From NCBI GenBank assembly GCA_963575745.1, contig CAUYUJ010000934.1, forward strand, positions 43,429 through 107,428: 64,000 bases of DNA. Direction: 5' to 3'. The notes under the pieces are model-generated. The model was not told the DNA's origin, made no database searches, and saw only the letters and a program-made list of their open reading frames with translations. Both the position numbers and the translations under genes were made by a program. Of this stretch, positions 35,860 through 46,333 are shown piece after piece. The first letter of the stretch is position 1, and every line of letters begins with the position of its first letter. This DNA is from Prorocentrum cordatum. Lineage: Eukaryota > Sar > Dinophyceae > Prorocentrales > Prorocentraceae.

Positions 35860-36795
35860 GTCCCTACCACCGTCCGCACCACATCCCCCACTGCTGGCCC
35901 CAGCACCACTGTCCTCACAACCACTGTCCCCACTGTTCCCACCACCGTCCCCACTGTCCCCACCAGTGCCCCCACCACTGTCGCCCTGTCCCCACTGTCC
36001 CCACCAGTGCCCCCACCACGGTTCCACTCTCCCCACTTTCTCCACGGCCCAACCACTGTCCCACTGTCCCCACTGTCCCACTGTCCGCCGCTATCCCACT
36101 GAGCTGTCCCACTGTTCCCACCACTGTCCCCACTGTCCCCGCCACTGTCCCCACTGTACCTCTGTCCCATTGTCCCACCGACGTCCCCGCCACCGCCCTC
36201 ACCACTGTCCCCACCACCACTGTACCCTCCACTGTCCCACTGTTTCCACCAAATTCCCAGTGTCCCCACACCACTGTCCCCACCACCACCGTCCCCACCA
36301 CTGTCCTACTGTTCCCACCATTGTCCCCGCTGTCCCCACCAGTGCCCCCACCAGTGTCTCACTGTCCCCACTCTCCCCACCATTGTCCCACCACGGTCCC
36401 ACTCTCCCACTTTCCCCAAGGTCCCCACCACTGTCCCACTGTCCCCACTGTACCCACCACTGTCCCACTGTCCCCGCCGCTGTCCCACTGTGCTGTCCCA
36501 CCGTCCCCACTGTCCCCACTGTCCCACTGTCCCCACTGTCCCCACCACTTTCCCCACTGTATTACATACTGTCCCACCACTGTCCTCACCACTGCCTTCA
36601 CCACTGTCCCCACCACTACCGTCCCCACCACTGTCCCACTGTCCCCACCACTGTCCCGCTGTCCCCTCACCACTGTCCCCACCACAACCGCCCCCACCAC
36701 TGTTCGTACCAGTGTCCCACTGTCCCTGCACCACTGTCCCCACCAACATCGTTCCCACCACTGTCCCAGCATCCCCACCATTGTCCCACTGTCCC
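35860..36795. repeat. CCCACTGTCCCCACCA minisatellite
   Basis: Nearly 1 kb of short units built from CCCACTGTCC, CCACCACTGTC and CCCCACTGTC. Long Pro/His/Cys and Gly/Thr/Val frames across it are repeat artefacts. Confidence 0.92.
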
Positions 36796-36829
36796 GAGGA
36801 GCGGGAATCGTTTGCCGGCGGCCAGGGCG

Positions 36830-37020
36830 GGGGGGGTTCGAACCGGTAGTGACCCCCCTCGGTTTTCGAGGAGGGAGGGGGGGGTTCGAACCGGTAGTGA
36901 CCCTCCCCCTTTTCATGATGGATTGGGGGGGGGGAGGGGTTCGAACCAGTAGTGACCCCCCCGGTTTTCGAGGGGGGGGACGGGTTGGGAACCCCCAGTG
37001 ACCCCCCCCCGGTTTTCCGC
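36830..37020. repeat. Array of GGTTCGAACCCC units, right inverted arm
   Basis: Four units in inverse orientation to 35580-35820 (GGGGTTCGAACCGGTAGTGA then CCCCC). Confidence 0.85.
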
Positions 37021-37205
37021 CAGCAGCGGTAGAACACGCTCTTTCAAAGTTTCCAACACTATCCATGGTCCATGAAGAAACAACGAGGGACTGGACCAAG
37101 CGGCACTGCGCAACCCCACGGCCAGCAAAACGTAACCACGCCGGTCCCTGCCGACAGGCAGGGGTCGGGGGGCGGGCCTGCCTAGCCTTCACCACACACA
37201 CGTAC

Positions 37206-37258
37206 CCGCGACTACACGCCGCGTCGTCTATGATGCACTGAGCGACGATAGAGACGAC
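37206..37258 (-). CDS. Membrane-protein gene, internal exon
   Basis: Acceptor CTTCCTGCTGCAG, preceded by a T-rich tract, and donor CGCGG/GTACGTG. It encodes VVSIVAQCIIDDAACSR. It joins the exon at 37400-37514 in phase 0. Unknown family; no exon was found downstream in the C-rich repeats. Confidence 0.5.
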
Positions 37259-37399
37259 CTGCAGCAGGAAGAAAACAAACGAGGGAGAAACCGAAGCGCA
37301 CCACCAAGTTCATTGCGACGCCAGAAAGGTCCACCATGCCGGCGCTTCCCAAGACGACAAAAAAACGCTTCGAACTACGTACTGGCGCAAGAGGCCCAC

Positions 37400-37514
37400 C
37401 TGCACGCCCCGCGCCAGGAAACGCAGCCCCATGAGCACGAGGAGTACCACTGGGAACGCGAGCAGCGACACCATGCACACGAAGGTGGACACGAGCAAAG
37501 TCAATCCAGTGTGA
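37400..37514 (-). CDS. Membrane-protein gene, exon with a transmembrane helix
   Basis: Acceptor GCGCCAG and donor GTGCAG/GTGGGC. It encodes HTGLTLLVSTFVCMVSLLAF then PVVLLVLMGLRFLARGVQ: about 28 hydrophobic residues ended by Arg, a clear membrane helix. Phase 2 start, phase 0 end. The I10 TIR element ends 11 bp upstream of its acceptor. Confidence 0.55.
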
Positions 37515-37524
37515 CTGGCGCTTA

Positions 37525-37761
37525 GTGGGCCCTGGAAACGACAAGGCCGTTTTTTTACCGATTCCGTTTTGCAGTTTTTTGCCGGTTCCGACGCCTTTTT
37601 TTAACCGGTTCCGTCGCCGTTTTTTTACCGGTTCCGGCTCCAACTCCGATCCTGGAGCCGTTTTTTTACCGTTTCCGATCGCTTTTTTTTGCCGTTTCCA
37701 TGTTCAATGGACATTTTTTTGGAAACGGTGAAAAAACGGCCCTGCCGTTTCCGGGGCCCAC
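37525..37761. mobile_element. TIR element family I10 (237 bp), probably an introner
   Basis: GTGGGCCCTGGAAACGACAA then GGCCGTTTTTTTACCG is inverted at the right end (about 36 bp). The body repeats CCGTTTTTTTACCGGTTCCG. On the minus strand its right end lies at a possible donor (CTCCA/GTCCTTTG) and its left end just before the acceptor of 37400-37514. Confidence 0.75.
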
Positions 37762-37773
37762 AAAGGACTGGAG

Positions 37774-37811
37774 CACCAAGACCTCGAGCGGCAGTGGACA
37801 ACGCCCTACCC
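37774..37811 (-). CDS. Possible short exon of the membrane-protein gene
   Basis: Minus-strand frame CPLPLEVLVL between a GGGGTAG acceptor and a GT donor, phase-compatible with the next exon. Too short to be sure. Confidence 0.25.
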
Positions 37812-37930
37812 CAGAGTGGGCCACAGGACGACGGCCGAGCGGCGCCGTATGGGGGCCCCTCGTGCCACGATAGCTTCCCCGGACCCCACCCGGGACCGCT
37901 CCAGGCACCCCACCAGAGGAGAAGAAAGAA

Positions 37931-38128
37931 GACCGGGCCGGGCGACAGGGGGGGATAGCGAAGGGGGGGTTGAGAATCAGCTCCCGTAGCTGATTTTCCC
38001 GGCGCCTCCCTGCGCCAGAGGCGCCCATGTATCGAGAAATGGGCCCGGCGGCGGGGCCGAAACCAGCGGCATGCAGCAGATTTCGTAACCCCCCCTTTCC
38101 CAATCCCCCCCTTTCGCCCGGCCCGAGA
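37931..38128. mobile_element. TIR element family I11 (198 bp)
   Basis: CCGGGCCGGGCGACAGGGGG then GGATAGCGAAGGGGGGGTT is inverted at the right end (about 39 bp). An inner palindrome AATCAGCTCCCGTAGCTGATT and GGCGCCTCC-GCGCCAGAGGCGCC add further hairpins. One copy. Confidence 0.75.
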
Positions 38129-38598
38129 GGACTGGAAGAATCGATGAGGGAGGAGGCCACAGAGCCGCGAAGATCACGGAATCCGAAGCCCCCCGGATCG
38201 GCGGCACTGGCCGGAGGCCATTACAATAAAATGCAAAATGCCGTTTTGGCCTGGCCCGCATGTGTAACATAACGATGCAAACGCGAGTTTGGTATAGTGC
38301 CAAATGCGTTCGGTTCAATACCCAATTATCCGTAGTTAATCAAACTATTCCAGCACGATGCCAACACATTCCAGTACGACTCATGTGTTCCCAGCATGAA
38401 CCGAGTTATCTTGGCACGATGACAAACGTCGTTTGGCTGGGTATTTGGGAATCCCGTGGCTCGGCAATGCGATGCGGCGGGGGGGGGACGCGCGCGCTGC
38501 CAAACAAGAGGTGCGCGGTAGGACTCGGTTGTGCTTGGAAGCGAAAGCGGGATAGGTACATCCTCGTCTCACTATTGGGCCCCTATCGGCGATCAATT
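38129..38598. other. No gene seen
   Basis: Short inverted stretches occur at about 38400-38465 (CCGAG ... CTCGG). No coding signature. Confidence 0.4.
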
Positions 38599-38809
38599 TG
38601 GACACCCGAAATGAAACCGGAAACAATGGGTACAATGCCCAACAACAAGTACTGTCCAACACCGACAGCGGCCGCGGTTGGGCAGGCGTTTTTTTTTTTC
38701 CGTCTGCAGTGAGCAACGTCCGCGGCGGCGCGGACAGCGAGCCGTTCAAAATGCACAGAAGCTGCTGTCGGCCTTTGTACCCCTTCTTTCGTACCCATTT
38801 CGATCGTCT
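38599..38809. mobile_element. TIR element family I7, copy 2
   Basis: Shares GGGTACAATGCCCAACA, ACAGCGGCCGCGGTTGGGCA and GGCGCGGACAGCGAGCC with 9459-9664. The right end CGTACCCATTTCGATCGTC is degraded and a T12 run is inserted. Confidence 0.75.
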
Positions 38810-38823
38810 CGAATTTCGGGGGC

Positions 38824-38985
38824 GCGCTAACATGGATTAGCGATCCATGGATTTGGCGCGCGGTTGCCAAATCCATGGATCGGGGGAGGTGCCCTCCCCA
38901 AAATGCGGCCGGCGACGCCTCTCTCGGCGGCGGAAATCCGCGACTTCCCATGGAAACGGGACCCGTCGCTAATCCACGCCCCCTT
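38824..38985. mobile_element. Nested hairpin element family I12
   Basis: CGATCCATGGATTTGGC and its perfect inverse GCCAAATCCATGGATCG (38839-38881) form a tight hairpin. The outer GGATTAGCGA and TCGCTAATCC, next to GGGGGCG on both sides, form an enclosing inverted repeat. Confidence 0.65.
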
Positions 38986-39870
38986 GACCCAAACATCTGG
39001 CTGCTCAAAATTTTTCGGGCGCTGGAGGCCTGGACCTCTTCCCTGGTGCCCGTTTTTCGCCCGTTTCTCGACGGTCCCGAGGCCTGGCGAAGGCCCCCGG
39101 AGGCCGAAATCCGACCAAATCCGCCCGCTCCAATCCCGCCAGCCCTCTGGGCGCAGGTGGTCTAGGGCGTTTCCTTTTCCAACCTCCTTCCTTTCACTGT
39201 TTGGGAGGTTTACCTCCCCCCCTCCATGCGTTTGGGAGGTTTACCTCCCCCCCCCTCCATGCGACCCATAGCAGCGTCCAAGATGGCCGAAGATGGCTCC
39301 AAGAGGGCCTCAGAGAGCGCAAGATGACCTCCAAGATGGCCCGAGATAGCGGTAGATGGGTCAAGAGAGCCTCCGACACACGTCCAAGAGGCCTCAAGAC
39401 GGCCCCAAGACGGATTCAAGGGCCCTCCGAGGCCTCCAAGGAAAACCCAAGAGGCCAACATCCTTCCAAAAACCAAAGGAAAATTAGTGTGTTTTGCCTT
39501 CCCGTTTTTTCGCCTCCGATGGCCTCTTGAGGCCTCAAGATGGCCCCAAGACGGCCCAAGATAGCCCCAAGAGGGGCCCAATTCAAGAGCGGGCCAAGAG
39601 GGCCCCAAGACGGCATTTTGGAGCCTCCGAGGGGGGGACAGGAATTAAGCACCCCCCTCTTTTTTAGCGAAAGGGTCCAAGACGGCCCCAAGAGGCTCCT
39701 CAGGCATTCCAAAAGAGCCCCAGGAAGGCCCCCAGACCCTCCAAAAGAGCCCCAAGAGGGCCCCAAAACGCCCCAAAAGAGCACCAAGAAGCCCCAAGAA
39801 GGCCCTAAGAGGACCTTGGGAGAGCCCCAAGAAAGAGCTCCAGGAGTCCCCAAGAGGAGCCCAAGATAAT
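38986..39870. repeat. CCAAGAnGGCC array with short duplicated lead
   Basis: TTTGGGAGGTTTACCTCCCC is tandemly repeated at about 39195-39260; the array proper runs from about 39280 to 39870. Confidence 0.7.
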
Positions 39871-40078
39871 CCCAAGTTGGGGCCAACAATGCAACAGCCA
39901 TTACGAGTCATCGAAACACCCCTCACCCCTCATCGAAGCACCATCGTAGCTTGCACTGATTTCCACCTTAAACTCGGGAAGCTGTTCGTGATGCTGGCTT
40001 TCTCGAAGACGGCTGCGCGACTGCATGCGTCCTGCCGCCCCTGGTCCACCAACTCCCCTGCTGATCGTTTCTGGATGG

Positions 40079-40430
40079 GCTGTTGGGGATACTTTTTTCG
40101 GTCGCGTCCGCAAGCGAAGGCGCAGGCGGAGTCAGAAGCGGTCCGGGGCGCGGAAACGGGCCCAATTAGCTACTGGGAGCGCCGCAGGCCAAGCTGTTGG
40201 GGATACTTTTTTGATCTGCGGCCCCAAGGACGGCTCCAGAGGGCGGGTCAATCAGGCTGACTGGGGCACAGCGCTGTTGGGGATACTTTTTCGATTCGCG
40301 GCCCGCAAGGAGAAGTCCAGAGGGCGGTATGACTGTTGGGGATACTTTTTTTTTGTTTTTTTTACAGCCGCAGGCGAAAACGCCGACGGCGGGCGGTCAC
40401 GGTCACTGTTGGGGATACGCGAAGCGTCAA
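40079..40430. repeat. Five-fold GTTGGGGATAC-T-tract repeat
   Basis: CTGTTGGGGATACTTTTTT occurs at about 40079, 40193, 40270 and 40331, and a shortened form at 40407. Units are 60-115 bp with GC-rich, different spacers. One unit continues into a T-rich run ending TTTTTTACAG. Confidence 0.8.
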
Positions 40431-40559
40431 GAGTTTTTCTGGAGCGTCGGGGATCGCCTGAGAATCAATGGGCGGCTGGGGGTCGATGCACCCCCGCCCG
40501 GAGCGCATCCGCCCCAGGAGGCTGCCCTTGAGCCGACCGACGACCGGCGGGCGGGCGGG

Positions 40560-40588
40560 CGGGCGGCGGCGGCGGCGACGACGACATC

Positions 40589-40625
<37 letters not shown>

Positions 40626-40630
40626 CTGGG
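40560..40630. repeat. GGCGGGC/ACG tract
   Basis: GGCGGGCGGGC followed by ACG/GAC trinucleotides. Confidence 0.85.
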
Positions 40631-40649
40631 CGGCGCGCGCAGATGCCCG

Positions 40650-40773
40650 CGGCCAGGCACGTGCTCCCCACCACGGAGGCGAGGGCGGCCCCCAGGAGCA
40701 CGAGCAGGGCGAGCCTGTGCGGGGGGAGCTCTTCGGGCGGGGCTCCTCGGGATGCCCTCGGTTCCCCCTCCAT
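40650..40773 (-). CDS. Possible first exon with a transmembrane helix
   Basis: ATG at 40773-40771. The frame reads MEGEPRASRGAPPEELPPHR, then LALLVLLGAALASVVGSTCL and AAGICARRP: a short N-terminus and one clear membrane helix. It may be the start of the gene whose exons lie at 37.2-37.8 kb, but I could not find a phase-matching donor. The end is approximate, where the ACG tract begins. Confidence 0.4.
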
Positions 40774-40979
40774 TCTCCTTCCAGTCGATTCAGTTCGACG
40801 TACGTAATTATCCGCCTTCGTGCCGCTGGGCAAGGAGCAGGCGTGTCCTCGGGTCCCTTTTGCCCAGTCCCCCGGGCCCCAGTCCTCAGCTCGGAAGAGT
40901 CAATGAGGGGCCGGGCCCAGTTGTTCGAAACCTCTTGGGCCTTGTCGCGTGCCCCTCGGGCTCCCCCGCATCGTGTCGC

Positions 40980-42240
40980 GTGACTCTTTGGGGCCCAAGA
41001 GGGCCCCAAGACGGGCCAAGAGTGCCGCGAGTCGCCGAAAGATCGCTCCACGACGCCCGGGATGGCCCCAAGACGCCTCCAGAGGCCTCCCAGTATGAGG
41101 GCCCCAAGAGGCAACAACTGTCAAGTAGCCTTTTTGGTGATTTGATGATTTTGGCGTTCTCGCCTTATCAGCTCTCTGTGACGCTCCAAGAAAGCCCAAG
41201 AGTCCCCCAAGACCACCCCAAAACTGCCTAAGAGGCCCCCAAGAGGGCCCCAAGTCGGCCTAAGAGCGCTCCAAGACGGCCCGAGAGACACCCAAGACGG
41301 CCGAAGAGGGTCCCAAGACAGCCCAACATGGAGCCCAAGAGATGTATCACGAACCGAAAATCCGAGCCTTCCGCCCCCAGAGACCCCCAGGAGGCCTCAA
41401 GAGGCGCCCAGGAGGCCCCAAGAGGCCCCCAAGGGGCCCCAACGAGGCCCCAAGAGGCCCCCAAAAGGCCCAACATATCCCCCAATATACCCCAAAACGG
41501 CCCCCAGGAGGCTCCCAAACTGCCTCCAAGTGGCCCTCGAGAGGCCTCCCACGAGATCCCAACGAACATCCAATAGGCTTCATTCCCACAACCCAAGCAC
41601 GGTGGCGGGATGGGCCGAAGGCCATTGGATTCGCCGCCCCCTGTGGTCTTACCAGGGGTGCCTGGCGTGCTGTATTTCTTACGGTTCGTGGTTTTGGTTC
41701 TTTTCAAAAAAAGAACTCCCCCTGGGGCGTTGCTCCATTGCGCTGGCCAGCCGAAATGTCGCACAGTCCGCTGAACAAATTGCCCAATCGCCCCAAAGAG
41801 AGCCAAGATGGCCCAAGACGGCCTCCAAGATGCCTCCAAGACGGCCAAGATGGCCTCCAAGACAGCTAATATGGCCCCAACATGCCTCCAAAAAGGCCCC
41901 AGATGGCCTAAGAGGTCCCCAAGAAGCCTCCCAGACTGCCCAAAAGGTCTCCAAGAGGTCCTCCAAGCACGCCCGACGAGGCCAACATCATTAGTGCTGC
42001 TTTGCTTTATGTAAGGACTTTGGCATTTGCTTCTGTTCGGTCTTCCGACGGCCCGAGGCGGCCCAAGAGACCTCCAAGATCACCCCCAGAGAGCCCCAGA
42101 GGCCTCCAAGATGGCCCCAGAACGGCCCCAAGAGGCCCCCGAGAGGCCCCCAAGACGGCCCCAAAAGGGCTCCAAGACGGTCCAAGGGGTCCCAAGATGG
42201 CCCAAGATGGCCGTCAAGACGGCCCTGAAGCGCCCCAAGA
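40980..42240. repeat. CCAAGAnGGCC array with R1 island
   Basis: Array sequence throughout. The R1 island at about 41560-41770 (CGAACATCCAATAGGCTTCA, ACCCAAGCACGGTGGCGGGA, AAAAGAACTCCCCCTGGGGC) is a close copy of 14840-15030. Confidence 0.8.
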
Positions 42241-42410
42241 TGAAGGGGAACTGGGACACACAAATAAATACACACAAATAACAACATTCCCCACATGTTC
42301 CTATATTTTCTGGGTGTTTGTCTTCCCCCCCCCCCACTTCCCATATTTTCCAATATTTTCTGGGAATCGCAGATTAATCGTGTCTGTGTGTTGTTTTCCC
42401 CTCCTGACAA
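42241..42410. mobile_element. Introner-like element family I8, second copy
   Basis: Same landmarks as intron 8 of the fusion gene (CTGGGACACACAAATAAATA, TTTTCTGGGAATCGC, TTTTCCCCTCCTGA) but lying inside a CCAAGAnGGCC array with no exon beside it. Confidence 0.82.
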
Positions 42411-42800
42411 GAGGCCCCAAGACGGCCCAGAGAGGCTCCGAAGGCGGCATGCGACGGCACCAAGCGGGCCAACAACGTCGTACGACGGCCAACGTGGCCC
42501 CTGAGGAGCCCGCAGGCTCCCAGGTGGTCCCACGAGGCCCACCAAAGGCCTCCAAGAAGCAGGAGGCTCCCAAGAGGCCCCCAAGGTGGCACAAGAGGCT
42601 CCCGAGACGTCTCCTCATCCTTCTTCTCATTCTCCTTGTTCTTTCCCCTCCTCGACCTCCTCTTCCTCCCCCTCGTGTTGCCCGAAGGGCTTCCGCAACC
42701 GCTGGGGGGACGCATGATCCAATACCGTGGCCAAATATTGCCCAAAAGTTTGACCACATAGGCGTATCCCTCAAGGCAGTGAGCGGCGGTGATTCGCCGT
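42411..42800. repeat. Array tail and R2 copy
   Basis: Ends with R2 (CGTCTCCTCATCCTTCTTCT, GCCCGAAGGGCTTCCGCAAC, CATGATCCAATA), parallel to 15940 and 27360. Confidence 0.65.
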
Positions 42801-42916
42801 CGGAAATTGAGGGTTGAAGTCTTTTCGTCACCACTAAGGCGTCGGATTTGTAGACATCCTGGCTCTTTTTTGTCGAACAGAATTGTTTCCCCCGAACAAG
42901 ATACGCTTCACGCCGT

Positions 42917-43376
42917 AGCTGGTCCGATGCCTTCCCAAAACGAACCTATCGCAAGCTCGGTTTGCGCCAATGTCAGGAAACGCAATCAGAACCTCATTGG
43001 CACCCGAATCCAATGGGGCACATCATATGCATGCGCCAAAAGAAGTTTCTTGGGTAGCTGGGCCAATGGCCCGCAAGATAAGAGACGCCAGCCTGCGCTC
43101 GACCGCGTGCTGCGCAGCGAGCGTTTTGGCTGTGGGCCACCCTGCCCAAAAAAAGGGCATGCCATCGTAGACGCGGGCCTTGCTCGCACGGGGGGGTCGG
43201 GGCGCGCGGTTCGGCCGCGCTTCCCCGAAGCTACGCAAGAACCTCGCGTGCGGGATTTCATGTCGGCAAAGCGTTTGCAAACAGTGGTGGCCGATGAGGC
43301 TCTGATTGCGTTTCCTGACATTGGTGCAAACCTAGCTCGCGATAGGTTCGTTTTGGACAAAGGCATCGGACCAGCT
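42917..43376. mobile_element. 460-bp element with terminal inverted repeats of about 87 bp (I13)
   Basis: AGCTGGTCCGATGCCTTCCC, AAAACGAACCTATCGC, TTTGCGCCAATGTCAGGAAA, CGCAATCAGAACCTCATTGG on the left are matched in inverse order on the right with roughly 10 differences. The unpaired centre of about 285 bp has no transposase signature. Probably a non-autonomous DNA transposon. Confidence 0.88.
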
Positions 43377-44488
43377 GGGTGAGTACGGGGGGTGGTCAGG
43401 GCGAAGAGGGGCAACAGGAACAATACATATAATCGTTGGGAGAGGAGAGGAACGAGAGGGCGGGGTGAACGGGGGAGGTTATCCTCTACGCCCCGCCCTC
43501 GGACCCTCCCCGCCCTCAGCTTGCACCCCCGCCCCCGCCCCCTTGCGCGGGGGCAGAGGGGGGTTGGGGGCCCTGTTTCAGCGAGGCCGCGCCCCCGCCC
43601 CCCAGAAGCCTCAAACGATCTGCAGAGCGCGGGGCGCGCGCTAAGACGAACGGCCATTCTCTAGGTGATGGTGGCGGGGGCCCTGCCGCAACTCTAGAGC
43701 GAATCGGACCAGGCGAAAACTTCGCGAACCGAACGCCATGTGGCAATGGCGAGTTTCAGCTTCGCGCGCCCCGAAGACCAGGGCTCACCTTTCGCCACTG
43801 GGGCTTCTGTACTGTTAGTTGTGTTTGTCCCGAGAGCCGCGCCGCGCGCCCCTCCCCCCTGCCCCCCAAAGCCCCCCCCCCCCCCCTCCCCGAATGCGCT
43901 AGCAAAAGGGGGGGACGGATGGCAGAAAGTACACCAAAAATGGTGCCGAAGACGGGTTCGCGCTCCTTGCCAACCGTGTCATGAGTGTTCTGATGTTTGG
44001 GGCGCGCTCGAATTGTGCCCCGCCGCCGATCTCGAATCTCTGACCCAAACCCCTCTGGATCGCCCTCCCCCCTTCAGTTTCCTCATCCTCCGTTTCCTCT
44101 TGGGTGTCCTTCTGCTGCCCGAACGCGCCGTAACTGTCGATCCCTCGTCCTCTGCGTTCGCTCTCTCCCCCCCCCCTCCTCCTGGTTCCCCCCCTCCTCC
44201 GCCACGTCGTTCCAACTTTGATGGGGTTCATTCGGCCCGACGGTTTCGCCGATCTCGTCAACCAAAAGGCCCTCGCCTTCGCGGCCCCCCGTCGCACCCC
44301 GCCCGAACCGTTATGCGGCCCCGTCGGCCTCGACATTCTGCGCTGCCGCGCCCGCGGGCCCCGCGGAACCAGCAGACCATCGAGGCGAGGCGAACCCGCA
44401 CGGGTTTTTAATGTCGGGCATCCGTGGGGGCCTAGGCCTGGCGACGAGGCGCGCCCCTATCTCCCCGACGAAGGGGGCGGGGCTGGGG
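43377..44488. other. GC-rich DNA without a recognisable gene
   Basis: Open frames are Pro/Arg/Ser-rich and overlap on both strands. Contains C-rich homopolymer runs. Nothing assignable. Confidence 0.45.
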
Positions 44489-44490
44489 GG

Positions 44491-44818
<328 letters not shown>

Positions 44819-45459
44819 AAGGAAGGAGGCGCGGAAAGACGGAGGGGGCGAAGCCAAAGGAGCAAGGGGAAGCGATGAGGAGAAGAACATGGGAGAATAA
44901 AGCCAAATACAATGGTGATCGGAGGCCCCCCCCGCCCGCGCCACGGACGCGACCTCCAGGCAAGTCCCGTGAGAGGAGGAGGGGTCGGGCCCCCCGCGAG
45001 GGGTCGCGGGGCCAGAGAGCCTTGCAAGCCATTGCCCATCGAGGTGGTCGGGGGCGGGGCCTCTCAAACCACCCTGCCTGAGCAGTGCGCCTTTCGTCCC
45101 CCATCTCCCCCGAGCCTCTCTGCGCGTCTCCTGGGGTGAGAGGTCTCTTGAGAACGGCGGCGGCGGCGCCCGCGCCCCGCCAACATTGGCCCCGATAGGG
45201 CACGCGGCGAATGCAACAGCATGGCATAGCATGGCCCCGCATAGCGTTGCACCGTTCAGCACGGCATGATATTGCCCAGTGGCGCGCAGTCAAGGGTCTC
45301 AGCCGCAGCTCCGCAGCATGGCATAGCAGCGCATAGCGCTCCATCCCTTCCTCCAGCACCCCTCTCATTACTCTCATTCCCCTGCTGCTGCATGCACTGT
45401 CAGGGCGCAGGCGGCGCCCGTGCTCCGAGCGACGGCTGTCGCCGCGGGCCGCCTGCGGC
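44819..45459. other. No gene; GCATAGC-rich stretch
   Basis: About 45215-45335 has repeated GCATGGCATAGCA and GCATAGCG. No exon recognised. Confidence 0.4.
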
Positions 45460-45767
45460 CTACGTCGACAAGTCGAGGGCCTTCTGCGCGAAAGCCTTGA
45501 CCACATTGTGGACGTGGTCCCACGCGGCAAGTGGGGAAACCTTCTTGGCCTGCTGCAGCTGCGTCCTCATCGTCCGCTGGAGCTCGTCCTCGCCACTCTG
45601 ATTTTTTTGTATTTCAACAGGCCGATGATGACCGCCTCGCGCTGGATGGTGTAGCATTTCAGGATGGCCTTGTCGTGGGCATCTTCTGTCGTGTTGCTGT
45701 CCGTAATGCCGTACTTGGCCTTCGTCGTTTTCGAGGCCTTCACGAGGTCGCAGTGCGTTTTGCAATC
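45460..45767 (-). CDS. Last exon of an unknown protein, with a homopolymer frameshift
   Basis: Acceptor CTAGTAG/GAT at 45770-45768, stop TAG at 45462-45460. The first frame reads DCKTHCDLVKASKTTKAKYG, ITDSNTTEDAHDKAILKC and YTIQREAVIIGLLKYKK. At a run of seven A (about 45606) it must shift frame to continue SGEDELQRTMRTQLQQAKKV, SPLAAWDHVHNVVKAFAQKA, LDLST. Eight A would make it continuous, so this is a sequencing error or a recent mutation. No family recognised. Confidence 0.55.
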
Positions 45768-46333
45768 CTACTAGCCCTGTGGACGTAGGCAGTCGAAGAC
45801 ATAGATCCTTTCACCGCCGGCAGCCCTCTGACATTTTTGTTGGTGACCTAGCCTCCACCCTCCCCTCCCCGAGGTTTTGCGTCCGGAGGGGTTGGGGGAG
45901 GGGGGGGGGGGGGGTCGCGAGTCGCCAGCGCGCCGAAGGTGCCCCAAGATGGCCCCATGGGGCATCCAACGCTTGAAGTTTACACCCAAGATGGCCCATG
46001 TTTGTCAACGACGGCCCAAGATGGCTCCCAGCGTGCCCCTGCGGGGCTACCAAGGCCGCTCCGTGCCAAACTAAAGTGGAGAGAACTAGCTCACCGCAGG
46101 GGCCAGCCAATATTGGCCCAAGGGCCCCACCTCCAAGGCATCCTAGAATCCATGGGCGGCGCGCGAAGCGCGGGCCAAAGCCCCCGCCCAAGCACTCAAG
46201 ACCCCAGGTCGTCTTAGATGGCTGCCCAGAGGCCCTCGCGAGACACCCTGGAGCGAAAGCCCCGCGCACTTCAGAATCCATGACGGCACCGCCCCAAGGA
46301 ACCTGCACTCACAACGCCGTTCCTTAAGAAACT
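45768..46333. other. No gene; short CCAAGAnGGCC stretch
   Basis: G12 run at about 45900 and CCCAAGATGGCCCCATGG variants. Downstream flank of the next ORF. Confidence 0.45.

Noticed and set aside
35300-37201. 550-residue Pro/His/Cys frame and Gly/Thr/Val complements
   Set aside because: Direct translation of the CCCACTGTC minisatellite and the C-rich arrays.
43740-44411. Plus-strand 223-residue frame
   Set aside because: Pro/Arg-rich, no motif, opposed by equally long frames on the other strand and crossing C homopolymers.
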